A DNA stretch of 64,000 nucleotides from contig NC_080574.1 of the NCBI RefSeq assembly GCF_029962835.1, positions 27,998,001-28,062,000 of the forward strand. Direction: 5' to 3'. Origin of the DNA: Magnolia sinica. Taxonomy: Eukaryota > Streptophyta > Magnoliopsida > Magnoliales > Magnoliaceae. Below the pieces are notes generated by a model. That model ran no database searches. It was not told the DNA's origin and worked only from the letters and a program-made list of their open reading frames with translations. Below, piece after piece: positions 10,521-20,989 of this stretch; position 1 is the stretch's first letter; every line of letters starts with the position of its first letter. A program made the translations under genes and the position numbers.

Positions 10521-12310
10521 ATACATACATCACGACGAGTCCCACATTTACACACATACACAGTGGGCCTCACATGCTACAGATGGGCCACATATTTACA
10601 CCATACGTCTATTTTTAGACATCATTTTAGAGTATTACTCAAAAGTGAATCATATTGAGAGATCATCTGGACCATACCACAAATAACATTGGAGATAATG
10701 ATTTTCACTGTTAAACAATGTACAGGGCCCACCACAACATTTATTTTCCGACCAATCTGTTCATAAGGTCAAAAAGGCCTGAATTAAGAGGGAAAACAAT
10801 TTCATATTGATCCAGGACTTCTGTGACCCCAAATAGTTTCAAGAGTGGGCGTTCAATCTCCACTGATTTTTGTAGTGTAGTCTACCTGGTATGTAGTTGT
10901 ATATAACATATACATCATGGTGTGCACAATCGTCTGACCATATGAACGGTGGGAATTGCAAAATAAGTGGACAACACTGATGTAAAATAGATGAACGGCA
11001 TTGATAAACACATGCATCATGTGGAGTCGACACGTGCGTGGGTTCCACGGCTGCTCTGCACAATGGATAAAACACACATATATCATGTGTGACCCCCGGA
11101 TGCACGATGTGGATATAACACGTACCACATGATCAGTCCCACTGATCATACAGCAGCTATATAGCTGGAGTGAGATACACCAACCGATCCTCTTCCCACC
11201 ATCCAGTGATTAGACGGTGAGGATATACAATACATCATTAAGGTGGGCCGCACAGATAGGTGGTGTGGATCAAACCACGTTACACATGGCAGCTATATAG
11301 CTGGTGTGTGGTAGACCAGCCAATCCACTACAACGGTAGGTGGGTCCCACGCGGGACCCATCATAATATTTTATTATATTATTAATATATATTATATATA
11401 TAATATATACATTGAAGTGTGCCACACATAGGTGGACGGTATTGATGAAACACATGTTTGGTGGGTCCCACCGTCCTCATTTGCTGGACGGTGCTGATGC
11501 CACATGACATCATGGTGGGGACCCATGGCCTGGACAGTCAGGATCAGACCCCCATAACTTGCTGACGTCAATCAACTATATAGCTGGTGCGTGGTAGCCC
11601 AGCCAATCCGTTTCCACGGTAAGTGGGTCCCACTTGGGGCCCACCATAACGTTTATTTTCCATCCCATCTGTTCATAAGGTCACAAAGACCTGAATAAAG
11701 AGGAAAAACAAATTTCATATTAATCCAAAACTTCTATGACCCAAAAAGGGCTCAATGGTAGACGTTTAATCTCCTGCTGATTTTTGGTGGTGTGGACCAC
11801 CTGAGTTCCGTGTATGGTTGATTTTTGGCGCACCCCATTTCTAAGAGGGGACCCATAAAATGCACGGTGTTGATGTGCAACAAACATCATGGTAGGGCCT
11901 GTGGTGGGGCCCACCTTCCTGCCAGCGTTCAAGCAACACTGCAGCAAGCAGCGTCCAGCTCTAATTTTTTTTCCTAGGTTTTTCATGGGTGGGGCCCACA
12001 TCTGGAGGATCCAATCCGCCAGTTGGATTCCCGGGCTCGGGACAGGTGTAATGAGCCCAATATTGGATATGTTTTGGTGTGTAGAAACATCACAACGGGC
12101 CCTAACAGTTTAAATCACCCAAAACTACTATTTTCTACATTATGGCGGGCGCAATCCAAACAACTATACAGCATACATGGCCCGCAGGTTTTCAATTCTG
12201 ATAAGTAGGGGCCATTGGTTTTCTAATTGAGACCATTGGTCTTTTATGTTCCACCATCGATCATCCAGTACAGTCATTACAACCGATGGTCTGGATTAAA
12301 GATCCATGTG
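10521..12310. repeat. Mosaic of MULE-family fragments
   Basis: No gene is visible. Two copies of the same interior block occur at about 10725-10885 and 11640-11810 (GTTCATAAGGTCA, then a TTTCATATTRATCCA-like word, then CTGATTTTTG). Three terminus-like segments occur at 11148-11199, 11286-11330 and 11565-11619, each with a CAGCTATATAGCTGG or related palindrome followed by a CARCCRATCC word. The segments overlap and interrupt each other, so they look like nested or recombined non-autonomous DNA elements. An AT-rich stretch lies at 11365-11410. Confidence 0.6.
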
Positions 12311-12519
12311 ACTCATTTGTTGCAGTTGTAAGTCCATGCGTATTGAGAGCCAGGTAGCATATAAGTCACGGTACAAGCCGAAAACCGAAATGATGTTGTG
12401 GGACGCTTGAGCGGTGTGGGGAGATTAAAGGACAATCCAATTAGAAAACGACTAGTGGTTGGAATTGAAGCATTTTCTATCCAGAAGGGAGGGCCGGTAC
12501 CTCTGCAACCACTGAATAA

Positions 12520-13446
12520 TGAGTTGCGTTTGTGGGCCCACCGTGATGTAGCCGCCATGGGAACTTAATATGAGTGTGGATTGTCGGTGTTGAAGAGATA
12601 AGGAAAATTCGGTGCGGTTGCTTCTCATTGGTCCACGTCATCGCCTGATTCTCGTTAACAAGATACCCCGGATTTCCCGCTACCAAATAGATAGCGTGCT
12701 ACACAACATCACTTTTGAGTATTATCTGAAAAAAATGAAGAGATCAGTCTCAGGATTATCCCAAAAATAAAGCAGATCCAATTATAAAGGGATGAGCATA
12801 ACTTAGGAAACAGCGGTAATTGACCATTAATGAGCCACAAAAAATTATCATGCTGATATTTGTTATTTATCTTAATCCAGGCTTCCGTGAACTTGTCAAC
12901 AGTTAGATGGAAAATAAAAACTACACAAATATTAATAAATTGAGCCCTAAAAAGTTTTTAATGGTGGAGTATTCAATCATTACTGTTTCTGATTGGATCT
13001 TCTTACATTCTTAGTAGAGCTGGGCATGTCTGACCCGATCCAGTGGATCCGACTTAATTAGACCTGATCTGACCCGTTCTAAATTGAACTGACGACCTGA
13101 ATCGATGCAGATTGAGTAGGTTCATTCAGATCCGACAGTTTTTCGGATCGAGATCGAGTCGTGGTCAATCCGGAGTGATTCTTATCAGTACTTCTACTTT
13201 TTCCTCTGTTATGGTTCACTTAAGCTTTGGATATGCATCAATTTTGGGTTCAACCGCTAAAATGATCTGGAAAAACGAATGGACGGTGTGGATAAACCAC
13301 ATGCATTCACGGTGGGCCCCAACAGAGTTTACTCAGTACGAGTTGGCTGGTGTACCATACACCAGCTATATAATATAGATGTTGTAGGCTATAAGTACGT
13401 GTCGTGCGAAGACGAGCAGTGAGTCCTCCCAGTCCCATCCCATTAA
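12520..13446 (+). repeat. Tandem duplication, unit 1 (~927 bp)
   Basis: This segment is repeated head-to-tail in 13447-14373. Matching positions are 926 bp apart: for example TGCGTTTGTGGGCCC starts at 12525 and 13451, and TAGAGCTGGGCATG at 13015 and 13941. The two units differ at only a few per cent of positions by eye, so the duplication is recent compared with the rest of the window. It contains a hAT left end and the right part of a MULE-family element, but no gene. Confidence 0.9.
13015..13150 (+). mobile_element. hAT-type element, left-end fragment (unit 1)
   Basis: It starts with TAGAGCTGGGCATG, the same terminal sequence as the complete element at 47566-48675, and continues with GACCCGATCC/GACCTGATCTGACCC words typical of that element's interior. 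No matching right end follows, so it is a truncated copy. A duplicate from the tandem duplication lies at 13941-14076. Confidence 0.6.
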
Positions 13447-14373
13447 TGAGTGCGTTTGTGGGCCCACCGTGATGTAGCCGCCATGGGAACTTAATATGAG
13501 TGTGGATTGTCGGTGTTGAAGAGATAAGGAAAATTCGGTGCGGTTGCTTCTCATTAGTCCACGTCATCACTTGACTCTCGTTAACAAGATACCCCAGATT
13601 TCTCGCTACCAAATAGATAGCATGCTACACAACATCACTTTTTAGTATTATCTGAAAAAAATGAAGAGATCATTCTTAGGATTATCTCAAAAATAAAGCA
13701 GATCCAATTATAAGGAGATGAGCATAACATAGGAAACAATGGTAATTGACCATTAATGAGCCACAAAAAATTATCATGCTAATATTTGTTATTTATCTTA
13801 ATCCAGGCTTACGTGAACTTCTCAACAGTTAGATGGAAAATAAAAACTACACAAATATTAATAATCTGAGCCCTAAAAAGTTTTTAATGGTGGAGTATTC
13901 AATCATTACTGTTTCTGATTGGATCTTCTTACATTCTTAGTAGAGCTGGGCATGTCTGACCCGATCCGGTGGATCCGACTTTATTAGACCTGATCTGACC
14001 CGTTCCGAACTGAACTGACGACCTGAATCGATACAGATCGAGTAGGGCCATTCAGATCCAACAGTTTTTCGGATTGAGATCGGGTCGTGGTCAATCCGGA
14101 GTGATTCTTAACAGTACTTCTACTTTTTCCTCTGTTATGGTTCACTTAAGCTTTGGATATGCATCAATTTTGGGTTTAACCGCTAAAATGATCTGGAAAA
14201 ATGAATGGACGGTGTGGATAAACCACATGCATTCACGGTGGGCCCCAATAGAGTTTACTCAGTACGAGTTGGCTGGTGTACCATACACCAGCTATATAAT
14301 ATAGATGTTGTAGCCTATAAGCACGTGTCGTGAGAAGACGAGCAGTGAGTCCTCCCAGTCCCATCCCATTAAT
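13447..14373 (+). repeat. Tandem duplication, unit 2 (~927 bp)
   Basis: Second unit of the direct duplication. Both units end in CCCATCCCATTAAT, and the junction with unit 1 falls within that short word at about 13440-13450. That is compatible with unequal exchange or replication slippage between small matches. Short frames at 13112-13378 (unit 1) and 14074-14304 (unit 2) are the same repeat-internal frame and have no recognisable domain. Confidence 0.9.
13941..14076 (+). mobile_element. hAT-type element, left-end fragment (unit 2)
   Basis: This is the copy of 13015-13150 carried along by the 926-bp duplication. It is not a separate insertion, because its flanks are duplicated too. Confidence 0.6.
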
Positions 14374-15024
14374 CCATCAGCGTCATGTCACCAGTGAAAG
14401 ACAATTCGCATGCACTATTTTTGAAATACTCCAATGCTAGTTTTGCACTATTTAAAAAGTGATGGTGACTCATCTCATATCATGTGGCATTGATGCACAG
14501 CTATCCCCAGTGTCCAAATTGTGGGTCCCATCTTATCTATGAAGTCATACCGATCAAGCTATCTTAACCATCCAATTAACATTTATCAAATTGATGATTG
14601 ACATTACCTTCGTCTCAAATATTCAATTATGCTCTATCCACAACAGTTTCATTTGGATAGTTTGGATTACCTCATAACAGTGCCATGTGTACAGTTGGAT
14701 AGTCTAGTTTTGCTAGGTGTATAGGCATGTGTTAGACGCTTCATGTGTGCCAGCATGGCACCAAGATCTAATCTGTACATCAGGTTGGTCCAACCTTGAA
14801 CATGTTTTCACAAAAAAAATAAATCTGGAGTACTTAACTTGAAGGCCCAATATTAGAAACAGGCCAATGGGTTAATTTTCATAGCCAAATCTTTACCTTA
14901 AAATGATATGAGAAAAACAATTAATGGGCATGGATAAAACACTTTAATCACAATCGGCCCCACGGAGCCCTGCCAGGACGGTAACAAATTACTGACCGGG
15001 CGTGGGTAGGACGCAATCCGCGTC
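14374..15024. repeat. Unassigned sequence ending in a TIR-element right end
   Basis: From 14374 to about 14800 I see AT-rich sequence with no gene. From about 14890 the sequence reads as the right half of a TIR element (an AATGGGCATGGATAAAACAC-like word, then GGCCCCACGGAGCCCTG) and ends at 15010-15024 with GACGCAATCCGCGTC. This is the reverse complement of the terminus that starts at 18578 (GACGCGGATTGCG). Its left end is not found in the window. Confidence 0.5.
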
Positions 15025-15740
15025 CCATGGTGAGAGGTTGGTCTCACCTAATCCGCTCACCTAATCCGCTACCCTGCACGACACACAAGCAACAACTTTC
15101 TCCAGATATGAAATTTACTGGGGCCCGTGGTGATGTATTTCTTAAGTTCATGATGTGCGTTCAGTTTATTTTATTTTTTTCACATCATTTTAGATTGCCA
15201 AAAAAAAATGCATACCAAATGCTAAAGTGGACCACAAAGATAGTAGGAATTGATGCTACCATTGAAAACTTATTGGGTCCATGAAAGGCTCTCATCCAGT
15301 ACGTGTGATCTTATAAACAAGTCAGATGAGAAAAAAGCCTCACGGTTGGCCTAGGAAAGTTTCAGTGGTAGTTTGACTTTCAATGGTAGTTTTTTTTTAT
15401 CCTCACGGTATTCTTTGGTGTCATCTACTTGAGCTTTGGATGTACATCATTTTTGGGCTAATCTTTTAGAATTATCTGAAAAAATCGATGGACGGAGTAG
15501 ATTTTAAAAATTATAGTGGGACCAAAAAATAGTTCCACATGCTAAAAGTTGTGTTGTTAACTTAGCAAATCTATTTGAAAACGGCCACCAAAAATGACGC
15601 AGACCAATGAGAAGTGACCGTAAAGCTCACTTGAGTTTTGGATCCGCCACGTTTGCTGCTGCATGTCCTAAAACGAGATCGTAAAACGGATGAACCGGCT
15701 CACTTTATGTAGTGCCGTCCACTTGAGCTTTGAATTTGCC
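15025..15740. repeat. TIR-element fragments
   Basis: The segment 15115-15530 has the layout of the MULE-like family: a GGGGCCCGTGGTGATGTATT word, a GTGGACCAC word, a CTTGAGCTTTGGATGTACATCA word and a GATGGACGGAGTAGA word. A second partial piece follows at 15600-15740 (CACTTGAGYTTTGGAT). No clear pair of ends or target duplication was found. The 85-codon frame at 15027-15284 crosses the element and is not supported as a gene. Confidence 0.5.
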
Positions 15741-16973
15741 TATTTTTTAGCATGAGCCTTAGATCGGGAAACTAAAGTCCATGCAACACCTCCCTAAAAA
15801 TAATGCAGGGATGAATGTGATGAGGTCAATCATTGTCTTCCTGAAGGATAACTATTCCGAATCCACGGATCTTCTCTCAACTCATAAAGAGACTTCTTGA
15901 ATCCAATAGGAAACATAATTAATTTATTTATAATAAGTGTCGTATGTGGCTAAACCACATTATTCTCCTAATTATTTTAAGCACTTTTCTTTATGTTGGA
16001 CACAACTCCTAAAGCCCAACAGATGAAGAATTATAATTAAACTAAAACTTAATAAAAATAATAAAAATGAAAATAAACATGGAATTCAACCGTTGGTATG
16101 ATAAAATCTTGCAAATTTGGCATGGGCAACCCGGCATAGCGGGGTTAGTTGGCTAAAGTTACTCATCCTAGCCCAAAATTATATATCGTACATCGAGTAA
16201 CACATTCCAATTTGCAAGATATGCCTATTTTAAAGTTCTAATGATCTTAATGACTTTCACTTCCAATCAGGTCTTCTCTGGTCTATCTTGGTCATGAAAG
16301 TATCCACGACCCCCTCTACATTAGTCCCTCCACTTCAAAAAAACTCATCCTTGAGTTCTCATACTGTTTTGGTTCTTAATACTTGGTTTGGTCTGCCGTA
16401 ACAATACCCGGATCAAAAGTAATGATCATCTTACGGTCCACCTTCTTTTAACCAACCATGTTAAAAATGTATATGTGTCACGTTTTATATATATATAAAT
16501 TAGACACGAAAACTTTCCTTTTCTGATCCACTTGACCTTCCATGCTACTCTTTTTCTCCACAAAGCTAGCACATGCATGCAATACTTAAAATAATATTGT
16601 AAAAAGGATGGGCAGCGTGGAAATATCATATATTAAAAAATTTACATCCACGTGCATACAACTGCTGTAGTGTTCACATGAATATCCATGGAAAGTTGAC
16701 CTTGCGAGAGTAGTATAACTTACAACAAATATCCAGTTGTACTTTCAACTATAGTTACGACAATCATTACTCATTTACAGCTAATTATGACTGTAATGCT
16801 GAATCCAAATGGGCCCTTGACGTTAATTGAAAGAGAAATTTAGAAAAGGAAAATAGAATTTTCAATGGGTAGCCTTCATCTCTAAAAGTCAATGGTAAGG
16901 ATAATCATTGACGTGTCATTGTGGGACAACAGCTTATTTACGGCAATATCTAGAACATAGACCGTTCAAATCA
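15741..16973. other. AT-rich intergenic sequence, nothing recognised
   Basis: I see no gene, no repeat shared with other parts of the window and no coding domain. It is moderately AT-rich, with polyA/T runs and a short TATATATATA tract near 16490. It could be ordinary intergenic DNA 3' of the Kunitz gene or decayed retroelement sequence. Confidence 0.4.
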
Positions 16974-16982
16974 TTGGACCAT

Positions 16983-17522
16983 GGAAACGGATTGGCTACT
17001 CCCCCTCCCACCAGCCCGGTGGCTGGTGGTCACTGCACTGTGGGCCCCACCACGATGTATGTGTTTCATCCATTCCGTTCATCCATTTTTACAGATCATT
17101 TAAGGGCTTGATTCCAAAAATGAGAGGGATATAAATCTCAGTTGGACCACACCACAGGAAAACAATAGTGTTTGGATATCCAACATTAAAATCCTCCTAA
17201 GGCCCACTGTAGTGTTTATTTGACATCCAATCTGTTGATTAGGTCATAAAGACCCAGACGAAGGGCAAAAAACAAAGATCAGCTTGATCCAAAACTTTTA
17301 TGGCCCCCAAAAAAATTTTAATGGTCGACGTTCATTCAACACTGTTTCCTGTAATGTGGTCCAGTTGAGATTGGGATATACCTAAATTTTGGTCTCATAC
17401 CATAAAATGATCTAGAAAAATAGATGGACGGCATGGATGAAGCACATACATCATGGTGGGGCTCCCAGAGCACCGACCACCTGCCAGTGGCTGGTGGCAG
17501 GGGGAGTAGCCAATCCGTTTCC
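16983..17522 (+). mobile_element. Complete non-autonomous Mutator-like element (540 bp)
   Basis: The ends are inverted repeats: GGAAACGGATTGGCTA at 16983 and TAGCCAATCCGTTTCC ending at 17522, with complementarity running on for ~38 bp through the CTCCCCCTNCCACCAGCC part. It is flanked by a perfect 9-bp direct repeat, TTGGACCAT, at 16974-16982 and 17523-17531. Nine-base target duplications are characteristic of the Mutator superfamily. The interior (GGGCCCCACCACGATGTATG, a GGTCATAAAGACC word, a CACATACATCATGG word) contains no transposase, so movement must have depended on an enzyme supplied elsewhere. It lies 281 bp beyond the stop codon of the Kunitz gene and 126 bp beyond its poly(A) signal, apparently without breaking the gene. 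Confidence 0.9.
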
Positions 17523-17648
17523 TTGGACCATCTACCATGTGGGTCCCAGTGAGTAACAACACCTCTTGGATCCTAAAGTCGAGACAGGCAAAACGCACTC
17601 CTAGAAGAAAATAATAAGAGAGAAGACAAACACAAACATACTTTTTTC

Positions 17649-17654
17649 TTTATT
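17649..17654 (-). terminator. Poly(A) signal of the Kunitz-type gene
   Basis: The minus strand reads AATAAA here, about 150 bp past the TGA stop codon at 17804-17806. That distance is normal for a plant 3' UTR. It is the first canonical signal after the gene that I can see. Confidence 0.6.
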
Positions 17655-17803
17655 AATTAGAAGACAATGCCATTAACTATTACAAGAGCTTTATTCACTA
17701 TATTTCAAATACGACACCATTGGGCCCACCAGATGAACAATGTCACCACCAAACAGTGGCCCCCATCAGATGGACAATCTAACCACTATACATGTAGCTT
17801 CAT

Positions 17804-18409
17804 TCAAGCCCTCCTAAACACAACAGGAAGAGCTGGACCATACAACGCCAGCAATCTCTTCCCATCCTCATTCACAACAGTAACATTTCCACAGTTATAT
17901 TTACAAATTGGACAAACAGTGGTGGGACAAAAATACAGCCTGTAACCATCGCCGTCCGTTTCTTTCGTCGGAATCCTAAGGTAAAGGGGATCTGTTCCAG
18001 TCCTTATAAGTACAGATCCGTTTGACAGTTCAGATTCATCGAGTTCCCACTGTGTGGACTGCGCACATATTGTAACTGCTGCGAATTGGACGGTGAAATC
18101 TGCATCCTCATATATAACCGTCTCACTGGCAAAGAAAGGCGTGAATATGACCGGTAGACCGGTTGAGCTTCTGGAATGCTGGCCTACATACAATGGGCAG
18201 GATTCATTGCGGTTAATGAGGGTCAGACCGCCACCGGTAGCTCCACGTTGCGTATCCGGCAAGACGTAATACTCCACGCCGGGTAACAACGGCTGCCCGG
18301 CGACATCGAGTACAGCGGGATTCGTGTTGGGCGAGCTTTGAGCGATGACAGCCGATGGTACGGCTACGAGCAGCCATAGATAGCTCAAACAACTTGTCAC
18401 TCTCACCAT
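17804..18409 (-). CDS. Kunitz-type (miraculin-like) protease inhibitor
   Basis: A single uninterrupted frame encodes 201 residues. Residues 1-23 form a typical signal peptide (basic start, SYLWLLVAVPSAVIA core), so the product is probably secreted or vacuolar. The mature start carries the family signature: AVLDVAGQPLLPGVEYYVLP at 32-51. Six mature cysteines are present: C71 and C115 match the first conserved disulfide, and C161, C166, C169 and C173 match the C-terminal cluster of miraculin-type members. Possible N-glycosylation sites are N68, N130 and N175. The size and lack of introns fit the family. Known members bind and block serine proteases and often act in defence against insects. The loop where the inhibitory residue should lie (around SSTGLPV, 81-87) lacks an obvious Arg or Lys after the disulfide loop, so trypsin inhibition is not assured. 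The start ATG was chosen because it gives the signal peptide and lies ~75 bp from a TATA box. Confidence 0.93.
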   Translation of the reverse strand: MVRVTSCLSYLWLLVAVPSAVIAQSSPNTNPAVLDVAGQPLLPGVEYYVLPDTQRGATGGGLTLINRNESCPLYVGQHSRSSTGLPVIFTPFFASETVIYEDADFTVQFAAVTICAQSTQWELDESELSNGSVLIRTGTDPLYLRIPTKETDGDGYRLYFCPTTVCPICKYNCGNVTVVNEDGKRLLALYGPALPVVFRRA

Positions 18410-18480
18410 CTTTCAATAGAGACGAAACAAATAATGACAGTAATAGATATCGTAGTTGCAATTGGGCCATGTTGTTTCGC

Positions 18481-18533
18481 CTATTTATAGGCTTGTGGGG
18501 TTGACACGTGGCTATTGTAAGTGATGCCACGTG
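18481..18533 (-). promoter_or_regulatory. Core promoter of the Kunitz-type gene: TATA box and two G-boxes
   Basis: On the minus strand CTATAAATAG lies at 18490-18481, 72-81 bp upstream of the start codon, which leaves room for a ~40-nt leader. Two CACGTG cores sit at 18505-18510 (within CCACGTGTCA) and 18528-18533 (within CCACGTGG), 23 bp apart. In plants G-box/ABRE-type sites bind bZIP and bHLH factors and often confer abscisic-acid, jasmonate or light response. A hormone- or wound-responsive inhibitor is therefore plausible but is an inference. Confidence 0.65.
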
Positions 18534-18577
18534 GTAGATAGAGTTTAAATTACTTGTACCATACGACTGATGCCTAC

Positions 18578-18872
18578 GACGCGGATTGCGTACTACCCCG
18601 CCCGTCCCTAGCTCCGAACGGGCGGTTCTGTGGGCAGGCCCACCGTGATGTATCTGTACATCTAAGCCGTCTATCCATTTTCTGAGATTATTTTAAGCTT
18701 AAAAACAAAAATGAAGCAGATCCAACGGTTAAATGGACCACACCACAAATGACTCTTGCATTTAATGCAACTGACATTTAATGCTTTGTGCATTTTTAAT
18801 ACAACCAGGCTTATTATTTGGCGTGGTCCACTTGAGCGTCGGATCTGCCTCATTTTTGTGCTCATGCCTTAA
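18578..18872 (+). mobile_element. TIR-element fragment, left end
   Basis: It begins with GACGCGGATTGCGTACTA, the mirror of the terminus at 15010-15024, and goes on with GGCCCACCGTGATGTATC, a GCAGATCCAACGGTTAAATGG word and a GTGGTCCACTTGAGCG word. It stops abruptly near 18872 where Tat retrotransposon sequence begins, and no right end is present. It lies in the far promoter region of the Kunitz gene, starting about 170 bp upstream of its start codon. Confidence 0.55.
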
Positions 18873-19111
18873 AATAATACCCAGCCACAATTCGTCGATC
18901 CTCAGCCCGTCACACCACGAACTATCCCTCAGCAAAGCCAACACCAGGTTTCAGTTGAGCCGGCGCTGTCCCATATCTCCATGACCGCTCCGCTGCTCGC
19001 CACCGATTTACGATACGAAATAGATCGGAGAAGGTGCAACAGGCCCCCGGTTGAGGGTACGGCTGATAGTGACAACCTTGGAAGGCTGAGATGCAGGACC
19101 TGTGAAAAGAA

Positions 19112-20077
19112 GTGCGAGAGGAAATCGCAAATATGAAGCAAATCCGCTACACCAATCAAACGGGACCCGAGGCAAAGGTGTCCCCGTTCACGGAGGAAAT
19201 CATACGAGCTCAGTTATCGGAGCGATTCCGCCTTCCTCAAATCCCGCCTTTCACCGGCAAAACTGATCCAACCAAGCACATTGAGTCCTTTTAGACTTAT
19301 ATGGAGTTACATGATGCCTCGGACGCCGTGATGTGTCGGACTTTTTCTCTCATTTTAGCCGACGTAGCTCGGCTATGGTTCAAACAGTTGAAACCAAAGT
19401 CCATTAGCTCGTTTACCAAACTCGGCGACGCTTTCCTCGCCAATTTCATTAACGGGAAGAAAAAATTGAAATCATCTGCGCACCTGAACAATATAATTCA
19501 AAAGGAGGGAGAGCTACTTAACGATTATATCAAGCACTTCAATTTTAAGTCGCTCCAAGTCTGGAAGCACTCGGACGAGACAACTCTCAATTCTATCATG
19601 CAAGGTGTCAGAGACAGGCCGTTTCTTGTATCTTTGGACAAGAACTCGCCCGCTACTCTGGCTGAATTCATGGCTCGGTCAGATAAATATACAGATACCG
19701 AAGAAACTCGAATCCAGCGTGAGGTAGCTCAAAACACAAAAACCTTAGCCAAAGAGTCAGCCAAAAAGGAAGTTGACTCGGCTAGTAGTAAAAAGTGAAA
19801 AGATGATCGGTCTTGCCATAAACGTAGGTCAGGAAAACGGCCTGATCCCAAATTTTCGATGCACATTCCGTTCAATCAGTCATGAGAGCAGGTATTGATG
19901 GAGATCAAAGGCGAAGGATTCGTCAACTGGACAGATAGACTCCGGAGTAATCCGAACCGATGGAATAAGAGTAAGTACTGTCATTTCCATCGTGATCATG
20001 AACATAACACGAGTGACTGCTATAATCTAAAGCAGGAGATTGAGAGGCTCATCCGAGAGCGAGCATGTCAACCCTAG
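19112..20077 (+). pseudogene. Tat gag, decayed
   Basis: The frame reads a retrotransposon gag domain: FRLPQIPPFTGKTDPTKHIE near 19230 and WFKQLKPKSISSFTKLGDAF near 19380. It continues past stop codons at 19292-19294, 19796-19798 and about 19883 in the same frame, so these are simple nonsense mutations. The nucleic-acid-binding knuckle is the variant usual in this group: YCHFHRDHEHNTSDCYNL at about 19977-20030 (C-x2-H-x4-H-x4-C spacing). Gag would package the element RNA in virus-like particles; this copy cannot make the full protein. Confidence 0.85.
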
Positions 20078-20150
20078 AGTCAGAACCACGGAAGAATGTC
20101 CAAACGATAACCGACCCACTTAGGATATCTGGACTATTATCGGTGGTCAT

Positions 20151-20546
20151 TTGGGTGGAGGTGACTCAAATAACATCCGAAAAAACCATGCGAGAAATGT
20201 TGGTCGGCCTGAGTCCGAAATTATAGTTTTGACTCGGCCTCCGAAGGAAAGAAAGCTCGAGAAGTACAGTGTAGCATTTACTGAGGAAGACACGAGGGGC
20301 ATTCATTATCCACATGATGACGCTCTAGTCGTCACTGTCACTATCGTAAACCACCGAGTCTTCAGAGTTCTTATCGACACGGGTTCATCTGCGGACGTAC
20401 TGTTTACACAAGCATTCAACAAGATGGGCGCCGAACGATCGGCTCTGAGGCCCATAAGGACTTCGTTGATCGGATTTTTAGGTGAACCAATTCTTCCCAA
20501 AGGAGAAATTCGCCTCCCGCTCACTGCCGGGGAGACGTTAAGTTAA
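20151..20546 (+). pseudogene. Tat aspartic protease region
   Basis: The frame has the retroviral-type protease motif LIDTGSSADVLF at about 20368-20403, preceded by a VVTVTIVNHRVFRV strand and followed by LIGFLGEPILPKGEI. The catalytic DTG is intact. The frame ends at a TAA at 20544-20546 and the linker to RT (20550-20990) is full of stops. The protease would cut the Gag-Pol precursor. Confidence 0.8.
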
Positions 20547-20989
20547 GCCACTGTTATGATCGACTTTTTGGTAGTCAATTAGTCTTCTGTTTATAATGCT
20601 ATCCTCGGTTGACCTTCTCTCTGTCTCCTCCGAGCCATCGTCTCAACCTATCAACTGTCCATGAAGTTTCCAACTGAGAATGGCATCGAGGTGGTAAAAG
20701 GAGACCAGCACGACGCTCGATGATGTTATGTTACCACCCTGCGAGTACCCGCAAAGGTCACGACGATCGAAACCCTGGATCTGCGTGACGAATCTCCAGC
20801 CGCGGCAAGCCCATGAAAGATCTCATCCAAGTGCCTTTGAATGAGTCGGACCTTTCGAAGATCGTCCAGATTTGATCGTCTCTGATTATGCTATTAAAAG
20901 AAAAGCTGATAGCCCTGCTACGCCGGTATGCTAACGTCTTTGCGTGGACTCATGAAGACATGCCTGGTATTGACCCTTCAGTCATGACT

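Noticed and set aside
18054..18530. Other frames over the Kunitz gene (18054-18269 plus, 18213-18530 minus)
   Set aside because: They have no domain, while the 201-codon frame has a signal peptide, family signature, cysteine pattern and promoter.
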